Positions 7,196 to 16,104 of a stretch of DNA of 54,960 nt are shown here, piece by piece. Position 1 is the first letter of the stretch; each line of letters starts with the position of its first letter. Made by a program: the position numbers and the translations under genes. Location of the stretch: positions 1 to 54,960 of the forward strand of contig URUY01000026.1 in NCBI GenBank assembly GCA_900551115.1, given 5' to 3'. This DNA comes from an uncultured Lachnospiraceae bacterium (GTDB lineage Bacteria; Bacillota; Clostridia; Lachnospirales; Lachnospiraceae). The notes under the pieces were generated by a model that had not been told where the DNA came from, made no database searches, and saw only the letters and a list, made by a program, of their open reading frames with translations.

Positions 7196-9265
7196 TTATT
7201 TTGCCAAAAGCATCATAATATCATTGCTTCTTGCAATAAATTTAGTCATATCCTCGGGACTTAAGGGCGCATGCTGCAGCTTAGCCAAATCATAAAGCTG
7301 TTCACAAATCATCTGTACATTTCCGTCCTCCTGATGTGCTGTTACATACTGCACCAAAGGATGGTTAGCATTGAGAATCAGGGTTTCTCCCTCTGAACCG
7401 AAGGCACCCATATCCATGCCGTTCATGGAGTACATTTTCATCATATCCTGCATACGGCGGCTTTCTTCCGACAGTGTAATCATAGAAGAAATCTTCTTGT
7501 TTTTCAGTTTTTCAACCTTAACCTCCAGCTTTTCCTTCTTCAGCACTTTTTTCATAATTTTGCTGATGGTTTCCGCCTGTGCCTTCATTTCTTCCTCAGC
7601 CTTTTTAGAGGTTTTTGCCTTAAAGGTATCTGTCAGGTCAGCATCGATTCTCTGGAACTTGATGCCCTCATTCTTTGCCTCTAACTGAGAGATAAACGGC
7701 TGGTCGATATTGTGGGTAAGGATTACCGCATCCATCTTCGCATTCTTAAACATATTGATGTACTGGCTCTGCTGCTGTTCGTCCGTTACATAGTAAATTG
7801 TCTTTTCCTTCTTTTCTTCCGCTTCGGAAGCTGTCTCATCCTCTGTACCGTCTTCGCTCCTGCCATCCTCTACGACCTCAGCTTCTACCTTATTGCCGTC
7901 CTCATCCGTTGCGTTTTCCTCCTCATCCGGGTCAATCTTATTGACCTCAAGGCACTCCGGCAGAGTCATGTAGTTACCGTCCAGATTCTTAAAGAGGATA
8001 TAATCTGTCATCTTATCGCAGAATTTGTCATCCTTTAAGCATCCGAATTTGATGAACGGGCTGATATCATCCCAGTACTTCTCGTACTCTTCCTTTTCCG
8101 TCCTGCACAGACCTGCCAGCTTATCGGCGACCTTCTTGCTGATATAATCGGAAATCTTCTTTACAAAACCATCGTTCTGCAGCGCGCTTCTGGATACGTT
8201 AAGCGGCAAATCAGGACAATCGATAACACCCTTAAGCAGCATCAAAAACTCAGGAATGACTTCCTTGATATTGTCTGCTATAAAGACCTGATTATTGTAC
8301 AGCTTAATCGTTCCCTCAATGGATTCATACTCCATATTGATTTTAGGGAAGTACAAAATACCTTTTAAATTAAAGGGATAATCCATGTTTAAATGTATCC
8401 AGAACAGCGGCTCCTTATAGTCCCTAAATACCTTTCTGTAAAATTCCAGATACTCTTCCTTTGTACATTCACTGGGATTCTTCATCCAAAGAGGATGGGT
8501 ATCATTTAAAAGCTCCGGCCTCTTTACAATTTTCAGTTTTTCAGGTTCCTCTTCCTTCTCCGGCTTAACAGTCTCCAAAACCACATCAGAATCAAGCTTT
8601 TCTTCAGTCTTAATAATCTGCGTTTCCTTGGTATCTGCCTTGCTCAGATAAATTTCCGTAGGCATAAAGGAACAATATTTCTGAATAACCTCTTTTGCCT
8701 TATATTCATTACAAAACTCCAGACAATCTTCCATTAAAAACAGAGTAATTGTAGTACCGACTTTTTTTCTGTCCCCCTCTTCCATGGAGAACTCCGTACC
8801 GCCGTCACACTCCCAGTGTACGGGCTTTGCTCCCTCTTTATAAGAAAGGGTATCAATATGCACTTCATCTGCAACCATGAAAGCAGAATAAAAGCCCAGA
8901 CCGAAATGACCGATAATCTGATCTGCATTGCTTTTATCTTTATATTTTTCAATAAAATCTGTTGCGCCGGAAAAAGCAATCTGGTTAATATATTCCTCTA
9001 CCTCTTCAGCTGTCATGCCCAGACCGTTATCCTTAAAGGTGAGTGTTTTCTTCTCCGGATCTACAATGACCTCTACCTTGGCTTTGTATCCTTCCGGCAG
9101 AGCATACTCTCCCATCATATCCAGCTTCTGCAATTTGGTAATGGCATCACAGCCGTTGGAAATCAATTCCCTGTAAAAAATGTCATGGTCCGAATACAGC
9201 CACTTCTTGATAATCGGGAAAATATTGTCACTGTTAATTGATAAGCTACCTGTTTTTACTGCCAT
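7196..9265 (-). CDS. htpG: Molecular chaperone HtpG (bacterial Hsp90)
   Basis: A 689-residue Hsp90. The N-terminal GHKL ATPase shows LISNGCDA, DNGLGMTAEEV and GHFGLGFYSAFMV. The middle domain carries the catalytic-loop motif PLNVSRSALQ, and the C-terminal dimerisation region follows. I placed the start at the ATG giving MAVKTGS, four codons inside the longest frame, because AAGGA lies upstream of it and the outer ATG abuts the purine tract. An acidic linker (~455-495, rich in Glu and Asp) within the middle domain is unusual for bacterial HtpG. Regulation by HrcA is indicated by the CIRCE element upstream. Confidence 0.95.
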   Translation of the reverse strand: MAVKTGSLSINSDNIFPIIKKWLYSDHDIFYRELISNGCDAITKLQKLDMMGEYALPEGYKAKVEVIVDPEKKTLTFKDNGLGMTAEEVEEYINQIAFSGATDFIEKYKDKSNADQIIGHFGLGFYSAFMVADEVHIDTLSYKEGAKPVHWECDGGTEFSMEEGDRKKVGTTITLFLMEDCLEFCNEYKAKEVIQKYCSFMPTEIYLSKADTKETQIIKTEEKLDSDVVLETVKPEKEEEPEKLKIVKRPELLNDTHPLWMKNPSECTKEEYLEFYRKVFRDYKEPLFWIHLNMDYPFNLKGILYFPKINMEYESIEGTIKLYNNQVFIADNIKEVIPEFLMLLKGVIDCPDLPLNVSRSALQNDGFVKKISDYISKKVADKLAGLCRTEKEEYEKYWDDISPFIKFGCLKDDKFCDKMTDYILFKNLDGNYMTLPECLEVNKIDPDEEENATDEDGNKVEAEVVEDGRSEDGTEDETASEAEEKKEKTIYYVTDEQQQSQYINMFKNAKMDAVILTHNIDQPFISQLEAKNEGIKFQRIDADLTDTFKAKTSKKAEEEMKAQAETISKIMKKVLKKEKLEVKVEKLKNKKISSMITLSEESRRMQDMMKMYSMNGMDMGAFGSEGETLILNANHPLVQYVTAHQEDGNVQMICEQLYDLAKLQHAPLSPEDMTKFIARSNDIMMLLAK

Positions 9266-9327
9266 AAAAATCCACATCCTTTTCTTTATATTACTTTTAA
9301 TTATTTTACAGCTTTCACATAGAATAT

Positions 9328-9356
9328 AGTGTAAAACCAGTGCTTAAAAAAGTCAA
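9328..9356 (-). promoter_or_regulatory. htpG promoter
   Basis: On the minus strand TTGACT and TACACT are 17 bases apart, 60-odd bases before the htpG start. The CIRCE operator begins eight bases upstream of the -35 box. Confidence 0.7.
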
Positions 9357-9363
9357 TACAAAA

Positions 9364-9390
9364 TTAGCACTCATTTTGAGAGAGTGCTAA
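9364..9390. promoter_or_regulatory. CIRCE operator (HrcA site)
   Basis: TTAGCACTC, nine bases, GAGTGCTAA: a perfect match to the CIRCE consensus. HrcA binds this inverted repeat and represses class I heat-shock genes. It lies in the mgsA-htpG gap, about 100 bases before htpG, and is the only CIRCE site I see in the window. Confidence 0.95.
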
Positions 9391-9400
9391 CAATGTTTGT

Positions 9401-9419
9401 AAAATGCCCATTTTATGGG
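9401..9419 (-). terminator. Weak terminator-like hairpin after mgsA
   Basis: CCCAT/ATGGG with a three-base loop is followed on the minus strand by CATTTT. The five-base stem is short, so read-through into htpG is possible. Confidence 0.35.
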
Positions 9420-9467
9420 ATTTCTACATTTCTAAAATTTTTGTAAAGTACAGTCTTACTTAACCTT

Positions 9468-9938
9468 TTAAAGGCTCCGCGCCCTGTCTGCTACATTTTT
9501 TTTGAAATTCTGCACCTCATGATTGTACTCTTTGTCCATATAAGAAGAGGTAATCAGAAAATCCGCAGTTGCTTTATTATTGGCAATGGGAATGTCGTAC
9601 ACCTGTGCAATACGGAGCAGCGCCTTTACATCCGGGTCATGAGGCTGCGCCGTAAGCGGGTCTGAAAAGAAAATAATAAAATCCACGCGCCCTTCTACCA
9701 CCTTGGCGCCTATCTGCTGGTCGCCTCCTAACGGTCCGCTGTTATATCCCCGAACGGGAAGCCCTGTTTTTTCCGTAATCATTCTGGCAGTAGTGCCTGT
9801 TCCGCACAGAAAATGCTTTTTCAAAATCTCCTTGTTGGCTTCACACCAGGCTATCATTTCCCCCTTCATGTTATCATGGGCAATCAGCGCAATGTTTTTC
9901 TGCTTTCCGATAGTCAGTGTAATATAATCCTGTTCCAT
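9468..9938 (-). CDS. mgsA: Methylglyoxal synthase
   Basis: The 156-residue enzyme converts dihydroxyacetone phosphate to methylglyoxal and phosphate, a bypass used when sugar phosphates accumulate. Recognisable motifs are ALIAHDNMK, the phosphate-binding CGTGTTA, SGPLGGDQQIG with the catalytic Asp, and DPLTAQPHDPDVKALLR. Length matches the family. It follows the parvulin lipoprotein gene by 12 bases and is probably in the same transcript. Confidence 0.96.
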   Translation of the reverse strand: MEQDYITLTIGKQKNIALIAHDNMKGEMIAWCEANKEILKKHFLCGTGTTARMITEKTGLPVRGYNSGPLGGDQQIGAKVVEGRVDFIIFFSDPLTAQPHDPDVKALLRIAQVYDIPIANNKATADFLITSSYMDKEYNHEVQNFKKNVADRARSL

Positions 9939-9950
9939 GTAGTTCCTCCT

Positions 9951-11030
9951 TTACTCTTCAAAATATGCCATGTAAACATCAATAAAATCTGAGGTCTTTA
10001 CATTCTCATCATGGATAAATCCAACCTTCTCCCACACCTCATCATTCAGCTTTCTGGTCAGCGTGTCCACAAACACATCATATTCCTCTCCGAATTTTTC
10101 CTTTTTTCTCTCTTCCACAATCTTCAGCTTATTTTGGTCTGTTTCTTCTCTGTTGAAGGTATTGATACATTTGATGATATGATAGCCGTACTCATCCTCC
10201 ACAATCCCGCTGATTTCATTTGTGCCGAGATTAAATGCCGCCTCTTCAAAAGCCGGTTCCATTTCACCCTTCCTGAAAGAATAAACAGCAACGTTGTCCT
10301 CGCTGTACTGGGCTATCAGATTCTCAAAATCATGCTCTCCGTCCTGCGCAAGTGCCAGTGCCTCACAGGCCTTTTCATAAGCCGCCTTCTTTGCCGCTTC
10401 TGAATAAGCAATCTTTTCTCCCCTGCCGTCAATGGTATAGGTTTTTATCAGAATATGCTGTACCGTAATGGTCCGGGCTTCATCATCGCTGATTTCCGGA
10501 TTAATATCCTGTATGATTTCAGCATATACCTTTTCCGCCAGTGCATATTCCTCATAAAGCTGCTTTATGATTTCCTCATTCACGCCTAACAGCTCTATTT
10601 CCGTTTCATTTAAGGAAGCGTAATATACCTCTGCCGCCTGTGCTGCCTTTGTAAGCTCTGACTCATCAAGCGTCACCTGCTTTGACTCTGCCAAAAGATT
10701 CAGCGTCTTAATCTGCGCTATCTTGGCAAGCACCATTTCCTTCACATTTTCTTCTAAGGTTACTCCGTCCAGATTAGCCTGCCATATTTCTTCTCCGTAG
10801 ATTTCCTCATATTGGTTCTGCGTTGTCGTAAGATATACCATGATTTCCGGCAGCCTGCAGGACATATCTTCTATTCTGAATATTTCATCGCCTGCAAGAC
10901 CGGTTGTAAACACCACCTTTGTTCCCGAACCGTCTTTTTTTCCGCAGGCACACATAAGCACCGTCATACACAGCAGACCTACGGCAAGTATCCGCCTGCA
11001 GGTACGCTTCTTCTCTATCCAATGTATCAT
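9951..11030 (-). CDS. Peptidylprolyl isomerase lipoprotein (PrsA/parvulin-like)
   Basis: A 359-residue exported protein. The N-terminus is basic, then hydrophobic (RRILAVGLLCMTVLM), then CACGKK, an atypical lipobox for membrane anchoring. A long helical region follows, and residues ~200-310 match the PpiC rotamase domain (TVQHILIKT, LIAQYSEDN, GEMEPAFEEAAF, EYGYHIIKC). PrsA-type foldases act outside the membrane on secreted proteins. The open frame extends 53 codons upstream, but GAGG five bases before the internal ATG and the signal sequence directly after it fix the start. About 160 bases upstream to sbcC show no gene. Confidence 0.85.
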   Translation of the reverse strand: MIHWIEKKRTCRRILAVGLLCMTVLMCACGKKDGSGTKVVFTTGLAGDEIFRIEDMSCRLPEIMVYLTTTQNQYEEIYGEEIWQANLDGVTLEENVKEMVLAKIAQIKTLNLLAESKQVTLDESELTKAAQAAEVYYASLNETEIELLGVNEEIIKQLYEEYALAEKVYAEIIQDINPEISDDEARTITVQHILIKTYTIDGRGEKIAYSEAAKKAAYEKACEALALAQDGEHDFENLIAQYSEDNVAVYSFRKGEMEPAFEEAAFNLGTNEISGIVEDEYGYHIIKCINTFNREETDQNKLKIVEERKKEKFGEEYDVFVDTLTRKLNDEVWEKVGFIHDENVKTSDFIDVYMAYFEE

Positions 11031-11188
11031 TTTATCCTCATTTCTAAGTGACTTGTCGCGAAGAGGCGAAGAGCTACTTGTTTTCACGCTATCACTCTTC
11101 CAGTCTTTTCTATTCTGCCAGGCGATGTTCAACTGTGGGCATCTTATATTTCCATAAAGGACCATTAGAAAACGCCACCTGTTTTCCA

Positions 11189-13846
11189 TTATACATGAAT
11201 TTTAACGCTGCTGCCACTGTTTGTTTTCTCAATAATAAGCTGACTGTCTATGCGCTCCCGCAGCTCCGGTACATGGGAGATAATACCAATCAGCCGGTCA
11301 TGCTCCACAAGCCCCGTCAGCGTTTCACATGCCTGGTCCAGGGATTCCGTATCCAATGCCCCAAATCCTTCATCGATAAAAAGGGTGTCCACTTTGATTC
11401 CGCCGTTCATTGCCTGTATGACATCACTCATGCCAAGGGCAAGGGAAAGGGACGCTTTAAAGCTTTCACCGCCGGACAGGGTCTTTACGGAACGGGGCTT
11501 TCCGGTATAATAATCCATTACCTGAATTTCCAGGCTGTCCTTTACCCTGCCGTCTCCGGCCTCTTCTACCCGGGACATCTCATAACGTCCGCCGGTCATC
11601 TTCAAAAAACGCAGATTGGCAGCACGGAGAATTTCTTCAAAATAACCTGCCAGCACATATTGTTCAAAGACAAGGCGCTTTGTATTATTGCCGGATGCCA
11701 AATTATCCAAATCCCTGACAAAGCCATATTCCTCTTTCGCCTTCCCGATTTTTTTCTGCTTCTCCTGAAACTGAATCCTTGTCTTTTTTATTTCTTCACA
11801 AAAAGCATGCGCCTGCTTTAACCCATTTTGCTGTTCCCCAAGATGCTTTCTGCACTCTTCGGCTTCCTCTAAGAGCGCTTCTAAGTCATGCTTCTTTTTA
11901 CCGGAAAGGTTCTCTTCCAAATGTGCCTTTACGCTTTTTGCCGCCGTCAGCTTTTCCGTATAAGCATTTATCTGCTCTTCCAGCTCTGCCATTTCCTGTT
12001 TTTTTAAACAGGCGGCCTCACATTGCTCCTCTGAGTCAAAGCCCTCTTTTTTTAAGGCTTCCTGCAATATTTTTTCACATTCCGTCTTCTCCTGTTTCCC
12101 CACAGAAATTTCGCAGACAAGCTTTTCTATCTGCTCCTCGGTGGACAGCAGTATTCCTTCCGCCTGCTTTAATCTGTCTGTTTTTTTCTGTATTTCAGAG
12201 GCTTTTTCCGCATAGGAAGCAGACAAAAACTTACTGTCTGCAAAATCCTGCCCCGAGAACAGGGCTTTTCCTTCCTCTTCTTCCTTTTTTATAAGCTCTG
12301 CTGTTCTTCTGTGAAGCTCAGAAAGCAGGCTGCCCTTTTCCGTGGCCAGTGTTTTTGCGGCAACAGCCTGTTCCTGTACCTTTTGTAAGGCTGCTTCTGC
12401 TTCCTCAAGCTCCTTTGAAAGTCGTTTCAGTTCTTCTTCGGAAGGAAGCCCTGCCATCTCCCTCGCCGGATGCGGATGTTCTAAGGAACCGCATACCGGA
12501 CAGGGTTCCCCCGGCTTTAGCATCTTTGCGGCGATACCGACTGCCGCATGGGAAAAAAGCCTGTCAGCTTCTTCATAAGCTTTCTTTTTTTCATCCCGTT
12601 TTTTTTCTTCCTTCAGGTACTCTTCCTTAAAAGCTTCCCACCTTTTACAGATAACTCCGTAATTTTTTTCTTCTTCTTTTTCCTTTTCCCTGTTTTCCCA
12701 AAGCTGTCTGCAGACCTCAAGATACTGTTTCATTTCTTCTTCACGCTCTGTGAAAAGGGAAAGCTTCTGCTTTTCTGCAAAAAGCCTTTGCAAATCCTCC
12801 TGTAAAACTTTTTCTTTGCTTTTTTTATCATCCAGACTCTGTCTTGCCGTCTGCGCCTTTATCCTGTAAGGTGCCAGCAGCTCTGCCGCCCTTGCACGCA
12901 CTAAAAGCTTTCGCTTTTCTTCTATGGCATCTGTCTGCTCCTTTAATTCAAGTAAGGTTCTCTTTGCCTGTTCAAGCCTCTCTATCTGTTCATTTTCCAT
13001 ACGCTTACCGGTGACTTCCTCAGTCAACGTATCGTTCTTTTTCTGTAACTGCCTGCATACCTCCTGCAAAGACGCCTCTTTCTCTCCGGCTTTTTTATAA
13101 AGCGTAGAAAGTTCTTCCCAGATAGCAGTATAATTCCAGTCTGCCTTTTCCGTAAGCTCCATAAGCTCCTTCGTCATTTCCTGCTCATGGGTATCTGCCA
13201 GAAGGAATCGTAAATCTTCCTCCAGCTTATGCTTCTGTTCCGTCACTCTGCCATAAAGGGCATTTGACTTTGTCCGCAATATCTGTGTGAACCGTTCATA
13301 GATACCTGTTCCGAAGATATCGCGGAAAATTTTGGTCTTATCCCTTGGAGATGCTGTCAAAAGCCTTGCAAATTCCCCCTGCGCTATCATGGTAATCTGC
13401 TTAAACTGCATATAATCCAACACCAGGATTTCCTGCATCTTCGCATTGACTTCTCTGGTTCCCTCTATTACCTTACCGTCCGGCAGGTACAAAACTGCAT
13501 TTTCCTTCTCTTTTGTAAAAGCCCCGCTCTTCCCCCGCTTTCTCGGTCTGATATATTCAGGATTTCTGATAATATGATAGGCATTCCCCCCATGCTGCAT
13601 AAAAAGCTCTACAAAGGTAGGTGTATCCGCATCTGCAAAATCACTGCGGACGCTGTTTTTTTCCCGCATTTCTCCGGAAAGTCCTCCGTACAATGCATAA
13701 GTGATGGCATCAAAAATCGTGGTCTTTCCTGCGCCGGTAGCACCGGTCACCAAAAAAAGCCCCCTTCCTTCAAAGGCGGTAAAATCTATTTTCGTCCTGT
13801 TTTTATAGGGTCCCCACCCGCTGATAATCAATTTTTCCGGTCTCAT
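11189..13846 (-). CDS. sbcC: Exonuclease subunit SbcC
   Basis: The 885-residue SMC-like ATPase partner of SbcD opens hairpins and DNA ends. Walker A is GATGAGKTTIFDAI, the zinc hook is CPVCG in the middle of a long coiled coil, the signature is LSGGESF, and Walker B is DTLFIDEGFGALD. Start choice is open: the conserved N-terminus begins at this ATG (AAAGGAT just upstream). An in-frame ATG 30 codons earlier (13936) abuts the sbcD stop and has GGAGGG before it, which would give a coupled, longer form. Confidence 0.93.
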   Translation of the reverse strand: MRPEKLIISGWGPYKNRTKIDFTAFEGRGLFLVTGATGAGKTTIFDAITYALYGGLSGEMREKNSVRSDFADADTPTFVELFMQHGGNAYHIIRNPEYIRPRKRGKSGAFTKEKENAVLYLPDGKVIEGTREVNAKMQEILVLDYMQFKQITMIAQGEFARLLTASPRDKTKIFRDIFGTGIYERFTQILRTKSNALYGRVTEQKHKLEEDLRFLLADTHEQEMTKELMELTEKADWNYTAIWEELSTLYKKAGEKEASLQEVCRQLQKKNDTLTEEVTGKRMENEQIERLEQAKRTLLELKEQTDAIEEKRKLLVRARAAELLAPYRIKAQTARQSLDDKKSKEKVLQEDLQRLFAEKQKLSLFTEREEEMKQYLEVCRQLWENREKEKEEEKNYGVICKRWEAFKEEYLKEEKKRDEKKKAYEEADRLFSHAAVGIAAKMLKPGEPCPVCGSLEHPHPAREMAGLPSEEELKRLSKELEEAEAALQKVQEQAVAAKTLATEKGSLLSELHRRTAELIKKEEEEGKALFSGQDFADSKFLSASYAEKASEIQKKTDRLKQAEGILLSTEEQIEKLVCEISVGKQEKTECEKILQEALKKEGFDSEEQCEAACLKKQEMAELEEQINAYTEKLTAAKSVKAHLEENLSGKKKHDLEALLEEAEECRKHLGEQQNGLKQAHAFCEEIKKTRIQFQEKQKKIGKAKEEYGFVRDLDNLASGNNTKRLVFEQYVLAGYFEEILRAANLRFLKMTGGRYEMSRVEEAGDGRVKDSLEIQVMDYYTGKPRSVKTLSGGESFKASLSLALGMSDVIQAMNGGIKVDTLFIDEGFGALDTESLDQACETLTGLVEHDRLIGIISHVPELRERIDSQLIIEKTNSGSSVKIHV

Positions 13847-13936
13847 CGTATCCTTTCTTCCTGCCGGCTGTTCTTTTCTGCTGCCTTTTAGAAACCTATG
13901 CCTCGTCTCCCTACGAAGACTGATTCCCTGCTGCAT

Positions 13937-15046
13937 CTAGCCCTCCAGCTCTCGCTCTATATCTGCCACAATTTCCGCCCGTCTTTCATCCATAGGCTCT
14001 CCCTGTAACAGCTCATAAAACTGTGAAAACAGCTCCCCTGTCGTTTTTTTTGCAGTGAATATTTCAGGGCGGTATTCTTCCTCCGTTTTCATCCCGTTTT
14101 TGCAAAGCTCAATCTGCATAATATTGGGATAGACACTTCTTAGAGTACCAATCGGGTCAATAAGCTCCTCTTTATCCGTAAGAACCGCCTTGATATAGTC
14201 ATTACAGTCCGCCCCGCACACTGCATCCGGTGAAATAAGCCGTTCCAGTTCTCCCTTTATAATCCGCATATCATGAATCGGCTTCAGCTCTCTTGCTTCC
14301 ACGGATATGTCGCCTTTGCAGCCCATGGTAACCAAATTGACACTTTTATTCTGCTTTACTTCGGAAAAAGAATATTTTAAAGGCGCTCCTGCATACCAAA
14401 CCTGCCCCTCCCCTATCTTTTGTCTTTTATGGATATGCCCCAGTGCCACATAGTCAAACGCTGCAAACAAAGAAGCCGATACATTACCAAGCCCGCCCAC
14501 ATTGACCATGCTCTCCGAGTCTGAAAGCTCCGGTTCCTGTCCGTTTTCTCCTGTGACAAAATAGTGGGCGACAAGCACATGCCGGCTTAAAAGGTCCATA
14601 GTCATGGGCGTTTTTAAAAGCATTTCCTCCACGCCTGCCACAGCCGGCTTTACAAAAGGCATACACACAAAATCCACCGTGCCCCACTCATCAGTAAGCG
14701 CCACTCTTTTTAACTCTCCGTCATAGCCGCCCGCAATATAGAGCCCCTGTTTTTCCAGTATTCGGTCTGCGAATGCCACTCTTTCTCCCGAATCATGATT
14801 GCCGCTTATCATAATGACCGGAATTTTTTCCTGCATAAGTGATGTCAGAAAATCATCTAAAAGCTCCACTGCTTCCGTAGAGGGAATCGGCCTGTCATAG
14901 ACATCGCCCGCTATGACCACCGCATCTGCCTTTTCTGCCGCCGCTATCTCTTTTATCTGTTTTAAGACATATTTTTGCTCCTCTATCATGGAAAATTCAT
15001 TTACGGTTTTTCCTATATGCAAATCCCCTGTATGCAGAAATTTCAT
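13937..15046 (-). CDS. sbcD: Exonuclease subunit SbcD
   Basis: A 369-residue calcineurin-like metallophosphoesterase forming the Mre11-type nuclease half of SbcCD. Metal-binding motifs appear in order: TGDLHIG, GDVYDR, SGNHDSGER, VAHYFV and ALGHIHKRQ. A C-terminal capping domain follows. Gene order sbcD-sbcC with near-contiguous frames is the usual operon. The upstream lipoprotein gene ends 42 bases before the start and points the same way. Confidence 0.95.
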   Translation of the reverse strand: MKFLHTGDLHIGKTVNEFSMIEEQKYVLKQIKEIAAAEKADAVVIAGDVYDRPIPSTEAVELLDDFLTSLMQEKIPVIMISGNHDSGERVAFADRILEKQGLYIAGGYDGELKRVALTDEWGTVDFVCMPFVKPAVAGVEEMLLKTPMTMDLLSRHVLVAHYFVTGENGQEPELSDSESMVNVGGLGNVSASLFAAFDYVALGHIHKRQKIGEGQVWYAGAPLKYSFSEVKQNKSVNLVTMGCKGDISVEARELKPIHDMRIIKGELERLISPDAVCGADCNDYIKAVLTDKEELIDPIGTLRSVYPNIMQIELCKNGMKTEEEYRPEIFTAKKTTGELFSQFYELLQGEPMDERRAEIVADIERELEG

Positions 15047-15088
15047 AAATCTTTGCGTCCTTTCCCATCCGCTTTCGGTCTTTATGAC

Positions 15089-15958
15089 TCACTTTTCAGA
15101 CTGATATGGATACATGGTAATTTTACTCAAATCAATCTCATAATTCTTGCTGTCATAGTCACCCAGTTCATCCTTGTAAAACCAGATATTGATTACATTT
15201 TCCTCAGGAAGATACCAGTTTCCGGTGCTGGGTACGCCATAATCATCATAGGGCTCATCTAAAAAATCTCTCCCCCAGCCATACTCCACCTGCTGCCCGT
15301 TATAGCGGTAAATGATGGTTCTGCACGCCCCGTCTCCGGTATAAACCACGTTGCAAACAAGCTCCCTGTCACCATCTCCGTCTAAGTCTACCATATAATC
15401 GCTTGGGTCACCGCCCCAGCTGTCCGCCAGACATATCAGTTCATCCCCTTCCAGCGCGTAATAGTACGCCAGATACCACATATTGAAATAATGGTCATAA
15501 AGATAAAAGCCGTCGTGCCCCAGCAGATTTTCAAAGGTGCCTGCGGTAAATTCCGAAGGCTCTTTATAATCCTTCTCCCTGTAATAGGTACGTGCAATGA
15601 TTTCATCCTCTCCCGCCCTCTTTATTACAAGCTTTAACGCCATGCCCGGCACCAAATCCTTAAGCGATACCTCATAATCCTCAACCGTAAGAGTCCAGTA
15701 GGTCTGCTGCTCTGTAAAAAGTGTTCGGACAGGCAGGCTGCTTATAAAATCGTCCGACACCTGCTTTTGCAAATATACCTGCTTTTCCCATACCATATTC
15801 ATGACACTTGTAACAAGCCCCGTCTGATTTTTCTCTTTCGCTGCTTCTGCGGCAGTATTCCGGTGCCCGCAGCCTGCTGCCATTGCTCCGAAGCCCACAA
15901 CCAGACTTCCCAAACAGACTACCAGCAGCCGGGAAATTTTTCCCTTTTTCAAACACAT
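15089..15958 (-). CDS. Lipoprotein of unknown function
   Basis: I do not recognise a family. The 289-residue protein has a clean lipoprotein signal: basic MCLKKGKISR, a hydrophobic stretch, then AAGC with Cys near residue 30. The mature part is rich in Tyr, Trp and acidic residues. It contains DLDGDGDREL, resembling the calcium-binding Asp repeat seen in EF-hand-like or FG-GAP-type surface proteins. It is likely anchored outside the membrane. It lies between ilvE and sbcD, all on the minus strand, with the ilvE terminator just upstream, so it probably has its own promoter. Confidence 0.75.
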   Translation of the reverse strand: MCLKKGKISRLLVVCLGSLVVGFGAMAAGCGHRNTAAEAAKEKNQTGLVTSVMNMVWEKQVYLQKQVSDDFISSLPVRTLFTEQQTYWTLTVEDYEVSLKDLVPGMALKLVIKRAGEDEIIARTYYREKDYKEPSEFTAGTFENLLGHDGFYLYDHYFNMWYLAYYYALEGDELICLADSWGGDPSDYMVDLDGDGDRELVCNVVYTGDGACRTIIYRYNGQQVEYGWGRDFLDEPYDDYGVPSTGNWYLPEENVINIWFYKDELGDYDSKNYEIDLSKITMYPYQSEK

Positions 15959-15990
15959 TTGTCATACCCCCCTTTACCGGATTCCACGGT

Positions 15991-16046
15991 TAAAAAAAGA
16001 GCTGATGTTGTATGCAAGGTTTTTGCCTTCCAAAATCACCAGCTCT
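15991..16046 (-). terminator. Terminator after ilvE
   Basis: AGAGCTG and CAGCTCT (16040-16046 and 15998-16004) form the stem, with a nested small hairpin. Seven T residues follow on the minus strand. It ends the ilvE transcript. Confidence 0.85.
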
Positions 16047-16104
16047 GTTTAAAAACTGCCCGCTTTCCTAATACACAGCTTTATCCTGTTCTGAAATTGT
16101 TCCC

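Noticed and set aside
11779..12805. Long plus-strand frames opposite sbcC
   Set aside because: They are antisense shadows of the coiled-coil coding region; the minus strand has all SbcC motifs.
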